Below are positions 22,825-34,843 of a stretch of DNA of 64,000 nucleotides, in pieces. The first letter of the stretch is position 1. The number at the start of each line of letters is the position of its first letter. Position numbers and translations under genes: made by a program. Under the pieces are notes generated by a model that worked only from the letters and a program-made list of their open reading frames with translations, was not told the origin of the DNA and made no database searches. Source of the stretch: Microthyrium microscopicum (lineage: Eukaryota; Ascomycota; Dothideomycetes; Microthyriales; Microthyriaceae); the NCBI GenBank assembly GCA_010405405.1, contig MU004238.1:1502374-1566373 (forward strand). Direction: 5' to 3'.

Positions 22825-24789
22825 TTAGTTCGGGTCAAAGAGTTTCTTGTCGCCAGCGGGTGGAGTATGCCGTCCTCCGGTAGTTCCGCTACGATTTGCG
22901 CGATCTCCACGACCACCACGCCCACCACGCCCACCGCGTCCTCGACCTCGACCGCGGGTAATGGGTTCGTTGGGTTGAGGAGTTGATTCGCCACGACCAA
23001 ATGAATCAGGATCGATCGGTTCAGTCAAATCTAGACGGGGAGCAGGGACGAGAGGTTGCACTGCATTTCTAAGACCCGGTGGAACGTATGGAACGTTTCG
23101 TGGAGTTCGATGGCCTCGTCCAGAATGACCAGGATGACCACGACCACTCGAAGAAGGGCGAGAATTACTCTGTCCAATCACTGGGCTAGTATGGGTGCTT
23201 CGAGCATTGCCATTTGGCTGACGAGTTCCATTCTGAGCCTTTGGGGTATTTGGTTGGGCTCGAGTGAGAAAGCCAAAAGGAGCTCGTGGAACCTGGTTTG
23301 GGCTTGGTCGCTCATCGCTCTCATGTCGCTGTTTTGAATTTTCAGTAGACTGTGAGTTTGGACGAGCAGGACCTCGAGGCGCGTTTGGTGGAGGATCGGG
23401 ACCTGATCGGGCTCGGCGATGACCTTGACCCCAGCCACCCATAGTTCGTGGAGTCGATCGACCACGTTTACCCATCCCCTGCATTCGCGGGCTTCGATCA
23501 AACGAGTCTGGGTCAACAACATGTGATTGATTTTTGCCGGGTGTAGATTGCTTGTCAGCCAGCCTAAGATCTTTCGGGTCTCTCATTGCACGCGGTTCTT
23601 TGGGTGGTTGAAACAACACTTCATTGACCAGCTCGTCATTGAGAGGGGTGATAGTGCCAGGGCGAGGACGTGCGATCACTGCTCGACTTGGGGTTGAGGT
23701 TCGTACAGCATCTCTACCTTTGAAGAGAATTTCGTCTGCATACTCATCAAACTGAGAAGACAAACTAAGATCTGTAGACGCGTCCAGGTCGTCACAAATG
23801 GCGTTCGGGGATGAGTCGATATCAGGGAGCTCTCGAGTATTGACTTCGGGATCGACGCCTCGAATTACTGAGGCCATTTCGTCCATGGTTAGGCATGGTA
23901 TACCAAGAACCTTGGCACCCTCGCGAATTTGTACATTTTTGGAGACGATGATCCAATTGTGATCGATTCTCATCTTGTCCTGATTGTTCATCTTCCACCA
24001 CATGTGTTGAAAAATTGATCGCACCTCTTTAGGAATCTTCTCGTAGCTTGGACGAGCACGAATCGCAGTTGATGTAAATTGCTCACGAACTGGTTTTGGA
24101 GATTTAGGTGCTGCGCGAAATCCGGGGCGGCCTGTACCAATAGGCGCGAGGACTCGGTTTGGTTCGACGTTCCGTATTGCGAATGAGTCTAGTAGTCTAG
24201 AATCAAACTCAGTACCCGGCTGGCTGCTAGCGCCCATGCTTGAGATTTGAAGGGCGTTTTGAAAATTTGTTGAAGCAGATAGCAGCTCGTTGTCTACGTA
24301 CAGATCAGTCGGCCGATAATTGTTCCAGTGAATAGGAGGGACGCCAGCTAAATGCATGTCCGCCCACTTGTAGTGTTCATCGGAGGGTTCAATTTGGGCA
24401 TGATCTGGGTAGTAGTCGGTAATTGCATCTAGCTTCTTGAGAGCAACTTGGACTTCAGAGGCAGGAAATATCTTGGCAGTAGCACCTCCAGCAAGAGGTT
24501 GAATCTGGGACAACACTGTGAGGTGTCAGTGGATTTTCTAGCGCACATATGTAGCTTACGAACCATAAGCAGGAATAATTATTCTCACTTTCCCAGTGAG
24601 AAGCCATTGCTCCAGGGTTCGATCAGGATCTGTCAGGGCGGCTATGAGAGAAACGTCGTCAATGACACATTCGAACATGACGCGAGAAGTTGGGTTCGGG
24701 CTCGCGGGCGAAGATAGAGCCAAGGCGATATTGGAAGCCCCATTGTTCATGAAGGAGTGCGGAGTTGAGGGTAGCCCATTTGTGGCCAT
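22825..24789 (-). CDS. PIN-domain protein with RGG tail
   Basis: This is a 638-residue protein in two exons (24564-24789 and 22825-24515; 1917 bases). The first 110 residues look like a PIN nuclease fold: FECVIDDVSLIAALTDPDRTLEQWLL, then VRIIIPAYVLSQIQPL across the splice. Asp residues in VIDDVS are where PIN domains hold metal. The long middle is low-complexity, rich in Pro/Ser/Arg. The C-terminus is an RGG box (about residues 595-620) typical of RNA-binding proteins. The splice uses donor GTTCGT at TATG|GTTCGT. The alternative GTAAGC donor two codons on would break the frame. A role in RNA processing or decay is an inference from PIN plus RGG. Confidence 0.75.
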
Positions 24790-25670
24790 GGTGGTTTGAT
24801 TCCGTATTGCTGCGCAATCGTAGTTGAAGCTTTCTGAAACGTTAGAACAATGTCAATCGAAAAGTGAGGACTTGTAGATAGGAAGAGGAGCAAGAACCTA
24901 CATTGGTCGCAAGGATAAATAATGTGGTAAGGTGGTTGAGTAGCCCAGAGATTCCAGCAGGAGCGGTACGTGGCTAAGGCTGCTATACCATTGTTTTTGA
25001 GCAGAGAGGCACTGTCATCACGATTGGAAAATGTATAGGGAAAGCATCATGGTTTGGGCTCGGAAGAAGATGAACCGCGACCATTTCCTATAGGCGCAAT
25101 GCTTGGTGAAAGATGAGGATGCTCTGACGGAGTTGCAGTGAAGGCAGCGCTGCTTACAGCGTAGGTGACACGGCCTAGCCTAGTGAGGAGGACCTAGATC
25201 AGATGAGCAGCAAGCAGTGAGCGGTGTTGTTATTGTAGAGTAGTCGAAATGGAGGAGAAGTAGATGAACGGATATTCAGCAGTGCACCACCTACCAGATC
25301 ACTCCACCGTACAGGGAAGGGTTTAGCGGCCGGTTAGCGGCCCGTGTTAAATGTACATATATTTCGAATCGGCATTTCGGCTTTTGGAAGTTCGGTTCGG
25401 GTTCTGACAGCTTGAGAAACTGAAGATATATATCGGATTCGTGTCACAAGATCAGGTCACTCTCTGTTATTTTATTGTCATCTTGATCTCTCAGACAGCG
25501 ATGGATTAACAATATCTAATAGTCTTTACGTCCATACTGAGTAACGGCCTCTGAGCTTAGCTGTTAAATGGCCTGACAAAGTCTGCTTAGGCGGCTTTCC
25601 TTTCTCAGCTAGGTAAGCAGAGTTTTGAAGCTGATGATCAGATTCATGGTAGGCGAGAAAAACTCGGCGA
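24790..25670. other. Upstream region of the PIN/RGG gene and 3' flank of TRAX
   Basis: These 881 bases hold the 5' flank of the PIN/RGG gene and the 3' flank of TRAX. No convincing frame was seen. Confidence 0.45.
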
Positions 25671-26557
25671 TTAATGGCCCACCACCTCGTCTCGTCCGAC
25701 CATCTTTTCATCAGGCAACCAACCTTTTGGCCGCTCTGCTCCCCTCACTGTTAACCCGTAGAGTGCATTTTCAACCTTCACGACACACGTCTCCAAAACC
25801 TCCATTTTCTTGTTCATGTCCTTGTTGAGCGAGCTATAATGAGGCACATCTACAGCTTTGAGAAAATCGCGAACGTCTCGGAGATCCGTAAGAACATTTC
25901 GATGAGACTGCTCGCCTTCTACTTCCAATTTCGCGGATGGGACTTCTCCTGAAGTTGCCATGACTGTTATTGCGAATCGCATCAGCTCACCAGTCATATC
26001 AAATACGCCAAGTAAATAGTCGGCTTCTGACAGAAGAATTGGATTGTTGGGTCCTCCCAAATCTGCGGTACTCCTGCTAGCCTCTTGGAGGGACACTAAA
26101 GACTGAGCCTCCAGATAGTGTTGGAACGATAAAGCTTCCATGAACTCTTGGGTACCACCAGTGATTTGCTTTGAATATCGGTAGGTGTTTAGACCTTGAA
26201 GATCGGTAGATATGGAACTGTACGCCTTGGAGATGAGATCCCAGAGTGGTTGATTGCTTTTCGTAATGGCGCCGGGAATTGGCTGCTTCATATTTCGAAC
26301 TCTACATTTGGTAGTTAGCCAAAAATTCTGCAAGACTATAACAATTTGAACCTTTGCAATCCAAAAATAATTTTCTTGCTGGTTGCGGTGATATCTCTTG
26401 AAGCTTTAATAATGCGCTCGCGACGGTCATGATGTTCGTCTAGCTCCGATTTGAAGCCTTCAAACATGGGCATGAATGGGGATTCCATCTTTGCCGGTCT
26501 CTCCCCAAAAGCGTCCTCCGCTGATCGCTTTTTATTCTGGGTATTTGATTGTGGCAT
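25671..26557 (-). CDS. Translin-associated factor X (TRAX)
   Basis: TRAX pairs with translin in the C3PO RNase, which degrades small RNAs and helps tRNA processing. The model has two exons, 26352-26557 and 25671-26301 (837 bases, 278 residues). A short basic N-terminus (KKRSAEDAFGERPAK) precedes the all-helical translin fold, starting FEGFKSELDEHHDRRERIIKASRDITATSKKI. The body shows EALSFQHYLE and the conserved SEADYLLGVFDMTGELMRFAI, which in TRAX carries the acidic catalytic residues (Glu and Asp are present). LETCVVKVENALYGLTVRG closes the fold. The intron splits an Arg codon (AG|A) and keeps the VRNMKQP junction. The gene shares a 204-base divergent promoter with GPI14. Confidence 0.92.
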
Positions 26558-26761
26558 TTGTCGATGGAAAGTAATAGTGGTGCCTCAGCAATTCTAAAGA
26601 TGAGGCTCAAAAAGCTTGGACCAGGGGGGTCAACTGCACTCCATAAATGTTTGACATCAAGCGCCAGATCACCAAACCTACAGCGACTCCCCCTTTAGTT
26701 CTGGTCGAGCAAAGGGTGTCTTTGCAGAGATGGAAATCTCATAAACCCACGCAACTTCCTC
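26558..26761. promoter_or_regulatory. Divergent promoter region, TRAX / GPI14
   Basis: Only 204 bases separate the two divergent start codons, so both promoters must overlap or lie back to back here. Confidence 0.6.
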
Positions 26762-28050
26762 ATGGCGCCCAAACTCCTCCAGTCGCCTACATTCGTCTTC
26801 ACCAGCGCTATCCTCCTCCGCGCGGTCCTGCTGGTCTACTCGCATTGGCAGGATACACATTCGCCTGTCAAATACACCGACATTGACTATTATGTCTTCA
26901 CCGATGCCGCACGCTTCGTCGCCCGAGGCAAATCTCCCTACACGCGCGAGACATACAGATACACTCCTTTGCTAGCTTGGATCTTAACTCCAACAGTCTA
27001 CTGGTTTGACTTTGGCAAGGTGCTTTTCGCGCTTGGAGATGTTCTCGCAGGATGGCTTTTGATGAATGTTCTCGTGAAGCACTATGGTGTTGAGAAAGGA
27101 AGAGCTGTAGCCTTCACTGCGGTATGGACGCTAAACCCAATGGTGGCCAACATAAGCACTCGAGGCAGCAGTGAAGGTTTACTGGGAGTGTTAGCTATCG
27201 GGTTGCTGAAAGCAGGTCTGGAGAGACGCATGGCCTTGGCCGGCATCATCCTGGGCTTCTCTGTACATTGGAAGATATATCCATTTGTTTATGCGGCGAG
27301 CCTTATATGGTGGCTCGAACAGCCTGGAAGCCAAGCAAAGACACTTCTACAGCGAGTGTCGCGGTTTCTGAACAGTGACAGAATAAAACTTGCTTTGTAC
27401 AGTCTGATCACATTTATGGCTTTCAATGTTCTTATGTACATCATGTGAGTTGTCAACTTCTTATTTGCTTGCATTCACGCTGACAGCTTTAAAGATATGG
27501 CGCTCCCTACTTGGAGCATTCATGGACATACCATCTTACTCGGATCGACCACCGTCACAACTTCTCTCCTTACAATACGCTACTGCACCTCAACTCATCT
27601 CCTTCAGCTACATCTTCACTGCGGCTAGAACGGTTGGCTTTTGTGCCGCAGTTGTATCTCTCTGCTATAGCCATTCCAATTGCTCTGGCGAAGAAGGATC
27701 TGGCAGGAGCAATGCTTTGCCAGACTTTTGCATTTGTAACCTTCAATAAAGTCTGCACCAGTCAATACTTCTTGTGGTATCTAGTGTTTCTGCCACTCTA
27801 TCTACCAAACTCGCGACTACTTCAGCAAAAAGGCTTGGGACTCGTTGCGCTACTAGCATGGGTACTTGGCCAGGGAATGTGGCTCTATGAAGGATACAGA
27901 CTGGAGTTTCTAGGCGAGCAAAGCTTCATTCCAGGACTGTGGTATGCTGGCTTGGGTTTTTTTGCGATCAACTGTTGGCTACTTGGTTTGATAATCGACG
28001 ATGTTGCGACTAAGCAGCCCCCAATAGCTGAAAGGAAGAAGAATATATGA
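26762..28050 (+). CDS. GPI14: GPI mannosyltransferase 1
   Basis: Gpi14 (PIG-M) adds the first mannose to the glycosylphosphatidylinositol precursor in the ER lumen, using dolichol-phosphate mannose. Two exons, 26762-27444 and 27495-28050, give 1239 bases and 412 residues. The first transmembrane segment is followed by the lumenal DXD-containing loop (YTDIDYYVFTDAA) that defines the family. Many further membrane helices follow, with the LNPMVANISTRGSSE and FNKVCTSQYFLWYLVFLPL blocks of PIG-M. The intron splits an Ile codon (AT|A) and joins LMYI to YGAPYLEHSWTYH. The C-terminus is a short lysine-rich cytosolic tail (AERKKNI). It converges with the FUSC gene, whose stop lies only 62 bases on. 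Confidence 0.94.
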
Positions 28051-28112
28051 GAGATGTCCGGTTCAAAAGGGACTAATATTACCATAATACAAAATCGTTC
28101 ATAACGGGTCAT

Positions 28113-31100
28113 TCAGTCGTGCTTGTTTTTGTTCTTGTCAACCTCTATCCCTTCAACGCTCGAGTTCACACTATCAACCACATGAAAGCCAAAGTCCATT
28201 TCACCGACCAGGTCTTTGACGCGAGCAACTAATGTCTCCATATCGACAACGATGCATCGGGCTGCCAATTGCAGAACTGCGAATGCGGCATAGCCAGGCT
28301 CGTTGATGTGTCTGATACTCAGAATGTCCTCGTCCATCTTCTCCAGTTTCTCGCTCAACTGGTATGGCGACGGGCTTGGCATATATGGCGGAAGCGGTCG
28401 GCCATCACGAATCGCACCGGATAATAGAGTAAGGAGCATGATGGTTTCATGCGATGTTGGGCCGACCTCTGCGACCAGTTGTCGGAACGATCGTGCCCAC
28501 TGACTTATTTTCCCGCTGTCGTCCAAGTACGAGAAGGACATGCTGGCATAGGAGATCAGGGACATGTAGTTCGTGATGCTACAATAGATTGTCAGTACTG
28601 CACCTGGTTCGCTGATGTGCACTCACTTCTCAATGCTTGTGATGATATCGTCGTACTGCTTCTTGGGAAACTTCCCTCCTATGGGAATCTCCCAACGCGA
28701 AAAGTTGGAATAAGTCTTCATGCTGTTGATCATTAATAGTTGTTTTGTGAACAATTTGATCCTGACTTTTTCTAAACGTCTGGCGGGGTCATTCTTGTCC
28801 GTCTTGGTGTTATAGTCACCTTTTATTCGATGGGCCATGGTTTCGTGTACACTGGAGTAGTAATTGGCGAGCATGTACAGCGAAGCACCAAGATCTCGCC
28901 GTAGTTGAGAATGCTCTGAGATGGGATATGGAAATATCGTAAAGATGAATCCGACGAAGAGACCTGCCAAAACTGTTGCCAAGCGGACAGGCGCAAAGAC
29001 GAGAATCCCGAGATATACTTGGCCAGAGGCTGCAATTGCAGTTTTGCCCAACTTACGAGCTTCAAGCTCGTATCCAATGATCAGTGTGAGGGTGACTGAA
29101 CTGATGATTCCAATCATGAGGAACTGTGGCTTCTTTAGTGGCATGTACAGTCCACATGCCGCGAAGAACCAGTATAAAACAAGAATACCAGGAGTTTTAC
29201 CATTGCCTGCCACGTAGTACGTTACCCATGATAACAACATGGCGATGACCGTGCCACTTGATCTAAGGAGAAAGCCGAAGAGAGACTGCCCGGCAGTTGG
29301 ACTCATGCTGATGGCCACCATGATAACGGCCCAGAAGAGTCGATACTGGTTCGAGAAGTGCTGGGTATCCCGAAGAAATGCTGGTATTGCAACGGCCATT
29401 GCAGCAACGGCTGCGCGGAATCCAAATGCCGCGGCAGAAGATTCGAGGAATACTGAGATTTGCCGAAAGAGATCGCCGGCGCGTTGATATGCATTCGTAG
29501 GGGCTAAGTGTTCTGGATCTTTCATCACGTCGTACGAAGCGCCCATATACACCTGATGAGAGCCATCGGAATGGTCTCTCATAGCACCATCTGTGCTCGA
29601 AATATTGTCACGTGCAAATATATCCATGAATAAACGTCGGATTCGCTTAAGACTCGGAATGATTAGACGGTTTCTTTTCATGTGCCCATTTGCGACAAGG
29701 CCATCAACAAACAAAACCATGTCAAGTAATGAGCGCGACATGCGAAACAGCAAGAACTCCATCTAAATAATCGTCAGTTGATGTGGACAGGTTGTAGAAT
29801 ATCTCACGTACGTAGAGCAATAAATACAACTGACGTTGGTTTTGCTGCTTTCGGATCTTAGTTTCAGTATCCATAGTCTGTGGCATGTCTATCGGAGCTG
29901 TATCGGGATGATCAAAGAAGTTGTCCGGCCAGGTTATACCTCGACGGCGTCCCCATTCGACGAGAGTCAAATGTTTCTCGCTATAAAATTGCGAACTTTT
30001 GCGGTCTAGATATTCAGCAAAGCCGGAGGTTCCTGGCGCTGTCGTTTGTGCTGTCGACTCGACGTCCTCTGCTTTGGCATCCTGCGCTTTCTTCGTTCTA
30101 TCTTTGGGTGTTGGTATCAATTCCAGGCGAATCAGGACATGATCAATTGCATCTTTCATAACTCCGATTATCTCTGCAAAGTTCTTATGAACGAGTTGCA
30201 TGTTGGAAATCCAATCTTTCACAGCCGCATCTCTATCGGCTTGCTCTTCGGGGTTTAAAGATCCTATCCTCTCCTCGGTCCAGTTTCTTAACACTGCAAA
30301 ATGCTGGAAGAGTCCGGTGATTGATTCAAGGCCTAATGTGGGCAATAGAACGAATCTAATGCGTTCATTGAGTTCTTTCATGTCATCTGGCCCCAGTTTT
30401 CCAATTCCAACTTCCCGCTTTGCAAATCTGATTTGTTAGTGTAAGTATAATGTAGTGGGTGGTATGTTAGCCAACAACATACTGGAACAGTTGATCGATC
30501 ATCTACTGGAATGCTATCAAGCGGCCTTTCGGCTCCATAGCATACCGGTGGAATTTCAAACTGCTTCAACCAAGATGATGGCTTTACATGGGTGATGTCC
30601 TACGGTAGTTCAACTTGAAGCTTGGCTTGGAGGGCACTCGTGCCTTTTATCGCTGCTCGAGCTGCCTTCACTTCAGCGCGCGGCTCACGATCAGCCACTA
30701 GCATATCTGCCATCGCATCTTCGGACTCGAAACTCTTCAACAAAGCCCCGTATGAAGTTAAACAGCCTTTGATGGACATTAGAAGGCCAGTAAATATTTT
30801 TCCAACGATTGTACGCGAGGCGACAGGAACAATAAACAACGCTACCCCTGTGGCTATGCCTAATCCCAGGAATACAGCTTTCAGAAGTGTTTTGATAAAG
30901 GTAATGGCGTAGGTCATGGTTGGAAAGAGTGGCGAGTTCATTGTGCTGACAGTCGTCAAGATACAGAACATTATACATGCTTGTTGAGCCTGTGGTAGTC
31001 TGTGACGAACTACATTTCCTAGCCAGATCTAGTTTTGTGAGTTTCTGATCTGACATGGTCTTTAAATTTTCTCACCCAAAAGAAGAGCCAGACTGCTGCT

Positions 31101-31698
31101 ACTGCACTAGCCGAAGCATTATATGGTACTTGCGTTTGACTTGGAGTCGTACCAACTGGAGCACCAGCAGCAGCTGTTGCTGGTGGACTTGTATGCCGTC
31201 TCGCTTCTGTGACACAGTATATAGTGAGAAGACTCCCTGCAACGGCTATTGCCATGCCAGTCGCGTTTATGACCAGACCCTGGAGATATTTCGCTCGAGG
31301 CAGAATTGGCATCGAAAAAAGCGAAACTGTTTTCATATTTAGCACATGTCTTGTCGTATATTTGTGGTATCCCTTACTAATTGCAGAGAGATATCCCAAT
31401 GTGCCTAGCATGCTAGCAATGGAGGTGGCTTGGGCCATAGCCAGGACGATGGTTGGTGCGAGAGCTCCCCTGTACGACTCTTAGACTTGAATCTTATTAT
31501 TGGCGTCGTGATAGTGACTTACTTCGCCATGAGTAGAATCGTTATCAAGTCAAGATCAAGTCCCAGAAACCCCTTCCCGCTCTTCCCCTTCGGTTTGCCG
31601 GCCTTCGGCGGCGCTGCGGTTGACTTTTCTTCATTATGGCCGCTCCCGGGTTTGATTTCGTCGGAGCTGTCGGTATTTCTTATGTTCTGGTTCGACAT
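28113..31698 (-). CDS. FUSC/aromatic acid exporter family membrane protein (BRE4-like)
   Basis: This is a large membrane protein of 1070 residues, related to yeast Bre4 and the fusaric-acid-resistance / aromatic acid exporter families. Six exons (31523-31698, 31076-31469, 30604-31028, 29812-30427, 28627-29762, 28113-28578) sum to 3213 bases. A Lys/Pro-rich cytosolic start (about 45 residues) precedes a first set of membrane helices (LITILLMAK, LGNVVRHRLPQAQQACIMFC). A long helical cytosolic region follows (KELNERIRFVLLPTLGLES). A second FUSC bundle lies near residues 640-830 (FRAAVAAMAVAIPAFLRDTQHFSNQYRLFWAVIM). The C-terminal domain is cytosolic, with a Lys/Asp-rich end. The intron at 30428-30603 is long (176 bases) but joins VELP to FAKREVG in frame. 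The transported substrate is unknown. Confidence 0.88.
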
Positions 31699-32480
31699 AG
31701 TACAAGTATAGCTGGCGATAGTATGGGCCTAATAGTTATTGAAATATACCCAAGTATCTGGTCTCCGAGCCCTTAGAAGGTAGGGGTCGCAATCCCAGCC
31801 TTTTGGTTGTTCAAGATGTGACGCTTGTAGCATTTGAGCTCCAACAAGCTATCATAGCGCGACTCAATTCCTGGCTGCTCGAATGAAGAAACAACAACAC
31901 AGACCAAAAGTTGTGTAGCTTGACACGAATGAAGTTGTTGATCAACGCGGTCCAAAAGAGACGTGAAATATCCGACGCTAGACTGACAGCAGAGCGCCAA
32001 AGCCCAGGGGTACCTTGCTAAAGCTGCTTATTCAGAACTTAAGCTTCCTTATGTAGCAAGCACGCTGCGTTCAAGCCTTAGCTAGCGTCTCTTGTCGCTG
32101 GGTGGCTTTCAAGTTCTAAGCCTACTTCTATCTTCAACTTCGTCGTTTCATTCATCAGAAGTTTATTGTGAAATAACCCGCCCCAGGAACAATTCAGTTT
32201 CAACTCAATTACGTATACATATTATAATCATGAACACAGCCACGACTTCCACCGAACTATCTGATCGATGCAGCCGCTCCTCTCCATTCAATCACATCAG
32301 ATCACAGAGAACCAAACAAAGCTGTAGCTTCAAGGACAGGCAATTAACTCAATTCATGAGAACCAGCTCATGTGCTTCTCAGTATCATCCTTTCAGATGC
32401 AATGCAAATTTCCCACATTGCCTTGCGTAGGCACTCTGAACTCCCAAAGTGTGTCCATGAGGTCACCAATAGCTTGTTCA
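31699..32480. other. Gap between the FUSC gene and the Trp-rich gene
   Basis: The first part is the FUSC promoter. The rest shows no supported gene in 782 bases. Confidence 0.45.
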
Positions 32481-32994
32481 CTATCGGCTTCCAAACAGCT
32501 TGTTCTTGACAGAGCGAAGTTTTGATTTAGATGGCTCTGTAATTCGTTAGGAGCTTGTAACCGTGTATGCTAGCAACAGATATCTTACCATGATCGTAGG
32601 TATGGTGCGGCTTCCACTCGAAATTACCGTTTGAACCTTCTGTCCAATACCACGTGTTGGGGAAGGGCGGACCACTGGAATCAGGTCTGCTCTGTTCGAA
32701 GCCTTTTGGAGCAAATCCTTCCATAGGACACCAGAAGATACCGCCTCGGTGATACCATTTGACATGGCTCTCGGGAATTTTGCCGGGCGGTTTTGGTATT
32801 GGCCAGCAGTACCGGTATTCGCCTGCATCGGTTTCTTGTCGAACATAGCAGAAGAAGTTGTCTTTCGCATCCCTGGCCACCCATCGGCGGTGATCATTGC
32901 TCCATACTACCTTGTACTGTTGCTGATATGCTGGAGGCTTTTCCCCGCGGGCTTGTTTTTCAGGCTCTGTAAGATTTTCCGACCAGTCCGACAT
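32481..32994 (-). CDS. Uncharacterised Trp/Tyr-rich protein
   Basis: I do not recognise this family. Two exons, 32589-32994 and 32481-32536, give 462 bases and 153 residues. The protein is rich in aromatic residues (YKVVWSNDHRRW, YRYCWPIPKPPGKIP, VKWYHRGGIFWCP) and ends in a basic tail (KSKLRSVKNKLFGSR). No signal peptide or membrane segment is visible. The intron has a GTAAGA donor, a CTAAC branch site and a TTACAG acceptor, so I prefer it to the read-through version, which would give 155 residues with a different tail. The aromatic pattern may suggest a small beta-sheet fold, which is only inference. Confidence 0.6.
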
Positions 32995-33340
32995 GATCTT
33001 GTGGTGTTCAATGTGGGATAATCGTGTTGATTGAATGATGAAGTATAGTACGATCAACGTAACTTGTAGTTTTGTGATAATTGATGTACATCTAATACAT
33101 ATTTGCCCTTTTTGTAGGCCTGCTGTTTTCATGATGGTGAATTTTCTTTGTTTGGCGGTCTCGTTTGAAACCATACTTCACACGATGCAAACAAAGAATC
33201 TCAGCCAAAACGGCTGAGACAGCGGCACAATCCCTATCGTCAAATATTCACTTTTAATATAGCAGGGCGAGTATTCCTAGGATATCCACAAATCTTACTT
33301 AATTGCACTACTATTTACATACGAGATCGCGATCTAAAAA
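32995..33340. other. Gap before the secreted protein genes
   Basis: This contains the promoter of the Trp-rich gene and the 3' flank of the first secreted protein gene. Nothing else was seen. Confidence 0.4.
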
Positions 33341-33868
33341 TCACCTCTCCTCGACCAGTTTCTGCTTGGGGAATGGCTTATATCGCTCGCCTGGTGCGCA
33401 ACAAGCAGTGATGTCGTCCGAACTAGAACTAGATCCTGAGCAAGACTGTTTATTCGCTTCTCTGCAATTGTAACTGATGCTATATTAGTATCTGCGCCAA
33501 TACTGCCACCGAGAACTTACACAAGCCCAGTGGAATTCTTGGCTGTCGTATCGATATATTTCTGGAACTTTCGATTGTTTCCGAGCGAGCAAGTGAAGAA
33601 GCCAGTAGTGCAAATGTCCTTCAGCCATGGCATGGATGGCACATCTCCAGTGTAATGCTTTGTATACAACGAACAGCTAGGGGTGTAAATCGCATCTACC
33701 AGGGTGAGCTTTTGCCAACACGATCTTCAGCAAGGTAAAAAGCTTACACATGGAATTAGTTCCATTCCTCTGTTGTGAACCAATGGCGAGTTCACCACTT
33801 TTGCAAACGCTGTCTGCTCTTGCAGCGACTGCGAAGACTGCGCACATAGAAAGTAGGGAAATCCTCAT
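33341..33868 (-). CDS. Small secreted eight-cysteine protein 1
   Basis: Three exons (33748-33868, 33521-33695, 33341-33479; 435 bases) give 144 residues. The first 19 form a signal peptide (MRISLLSMCAVFAVAARA), so the mature protein is probably exported. The mature part has eight cysteines ending in an adjacent pair (ITACCAPGERY). Introns fall in phase 1 and phase 2. The same cysteine order, the same phases and an identical 175-base middle exon occur in the next gene, and blocks VCKSGELAIGS, KYIDTTAKNSTGL and YNCRE align with it. Function is unknown. The features fit a secreted effector or antimicrobial-type protein, but similarity to a named family is not clear. Confidence 0.8.
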
Positions 33869-34319
33869 GTTGATGTTTTGAAACTTTGAGCAAGCGTCAG
33901 GAGTATGAAAAATGATAAACTTCGCCCCAAATTTTGGATGGGGTTGTTTCTTAAGTATCTTTCTCTTTCAGCAAGGGCTTCTCTTTTGACCTCATAACGA
34001 CTCTCAATGACATGTTCGTTGTATATTATACTAGTGAGCGCTAACTTCTCAAAGATCCTATTGCAACCTGTGATCTGAATATACTTTTCGCTTCCAGTGT
34101 AATAGTTGTCGTCGCCTCTATGAATTGCCAACCCTACAATAAGTTCATTCGTCATTTCAGCCTTGGGGCACAGGTCAATTCAGACCCTAGATTGGATAGG
34201 GTTCATATTGGCCTAGTAAATTGGCCTCTATTCACTGTCACTGAGCAGGAAAGACGATAAGAGTTGTTAGTGTCTTATTGAGTCATTATGATGTTGATAT
34301 TTCGTTCAAGATTCTAAAT
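33869..34319. other. Gap between secreted genes 1 and 2
   Basis: This holds the promoter of gene 1 and the 3' end of gene 2. No gene was seen in these 451 bases. Confidence 0.45.
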
Positions 34320-34843
34320 CTATAACCGAGGAGGCACAAACTTCTCTCCGGGAGTACAGCACACTGCGATCTTGTCCGGCTTGCCGGTACGTTTGCTCAG
34401 ACATGTTGGTCGTGGTGTATTGGTCTCATGGCAGTTGTAGCTACAAGTGGTGAGTGATGATAAGTTAATCAATGGACTAGACTTACATAAGCCCAGAGTT
34501 GTTTTTGGCAGTGATATCGGCGTATTTCGTGATTGGAGGATATGCACTTGCGCAAGTAAAGGGAAGACCACTACGGCAGACAACCTCCAGTGTTTTGATA
34601 CGAGTTGCTGGCCCAAAGTAATGTATCATATGTTCATCACAGTCCGAGTTGTAAACCGTATCTGTCATAATCAGCAAGACGGTATAGCTCTCAGCATCCT
34701 AAAGAAGACTTACATAATGTATTTGTTCGATCATTTGTAGGCAATTGCGCTGAGCCCACAGCGAGGTTACCAGGTAGACACACCGCTAAAGTGTGATACA
34801 AGAGGCATGATACTGCCCACAGAGTACACAAAAACTGTCTCAT
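34320..34843 (-). CDS. Small secreted eight-cysteine protein 2
   Basis: Three exons (34714-34843, 34487-34661, 34320-34440; 426 bases) give 141 residues. A hydrophobic signal peptide (about the first 20 residues, LCTLWAVSCLLYHTLA) precedes the mature chain, which starts VCLPGNLAVGS. Eight cysteines follow the order seen in gene 1, closing with VCCTPGEKF. The middle exon is 175 bases as in gene 1, and the block KYADITAKNNSGL aligns with it, so the two are tandem duplicates on the same strand. No function is assigned. Divergence outside the cysteines and the AKN block is high, as in fast-evolving secreted proteins. Confidence 0.8.

Noticed and set aside
32527-32588. Read-through ending of the Trp-rich gene (155 residues)
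   Set aside because: A good intron (GTAAGA donor, CTAAC branch, TTACAG acceptor) lies here and gives a basic tail in frame.
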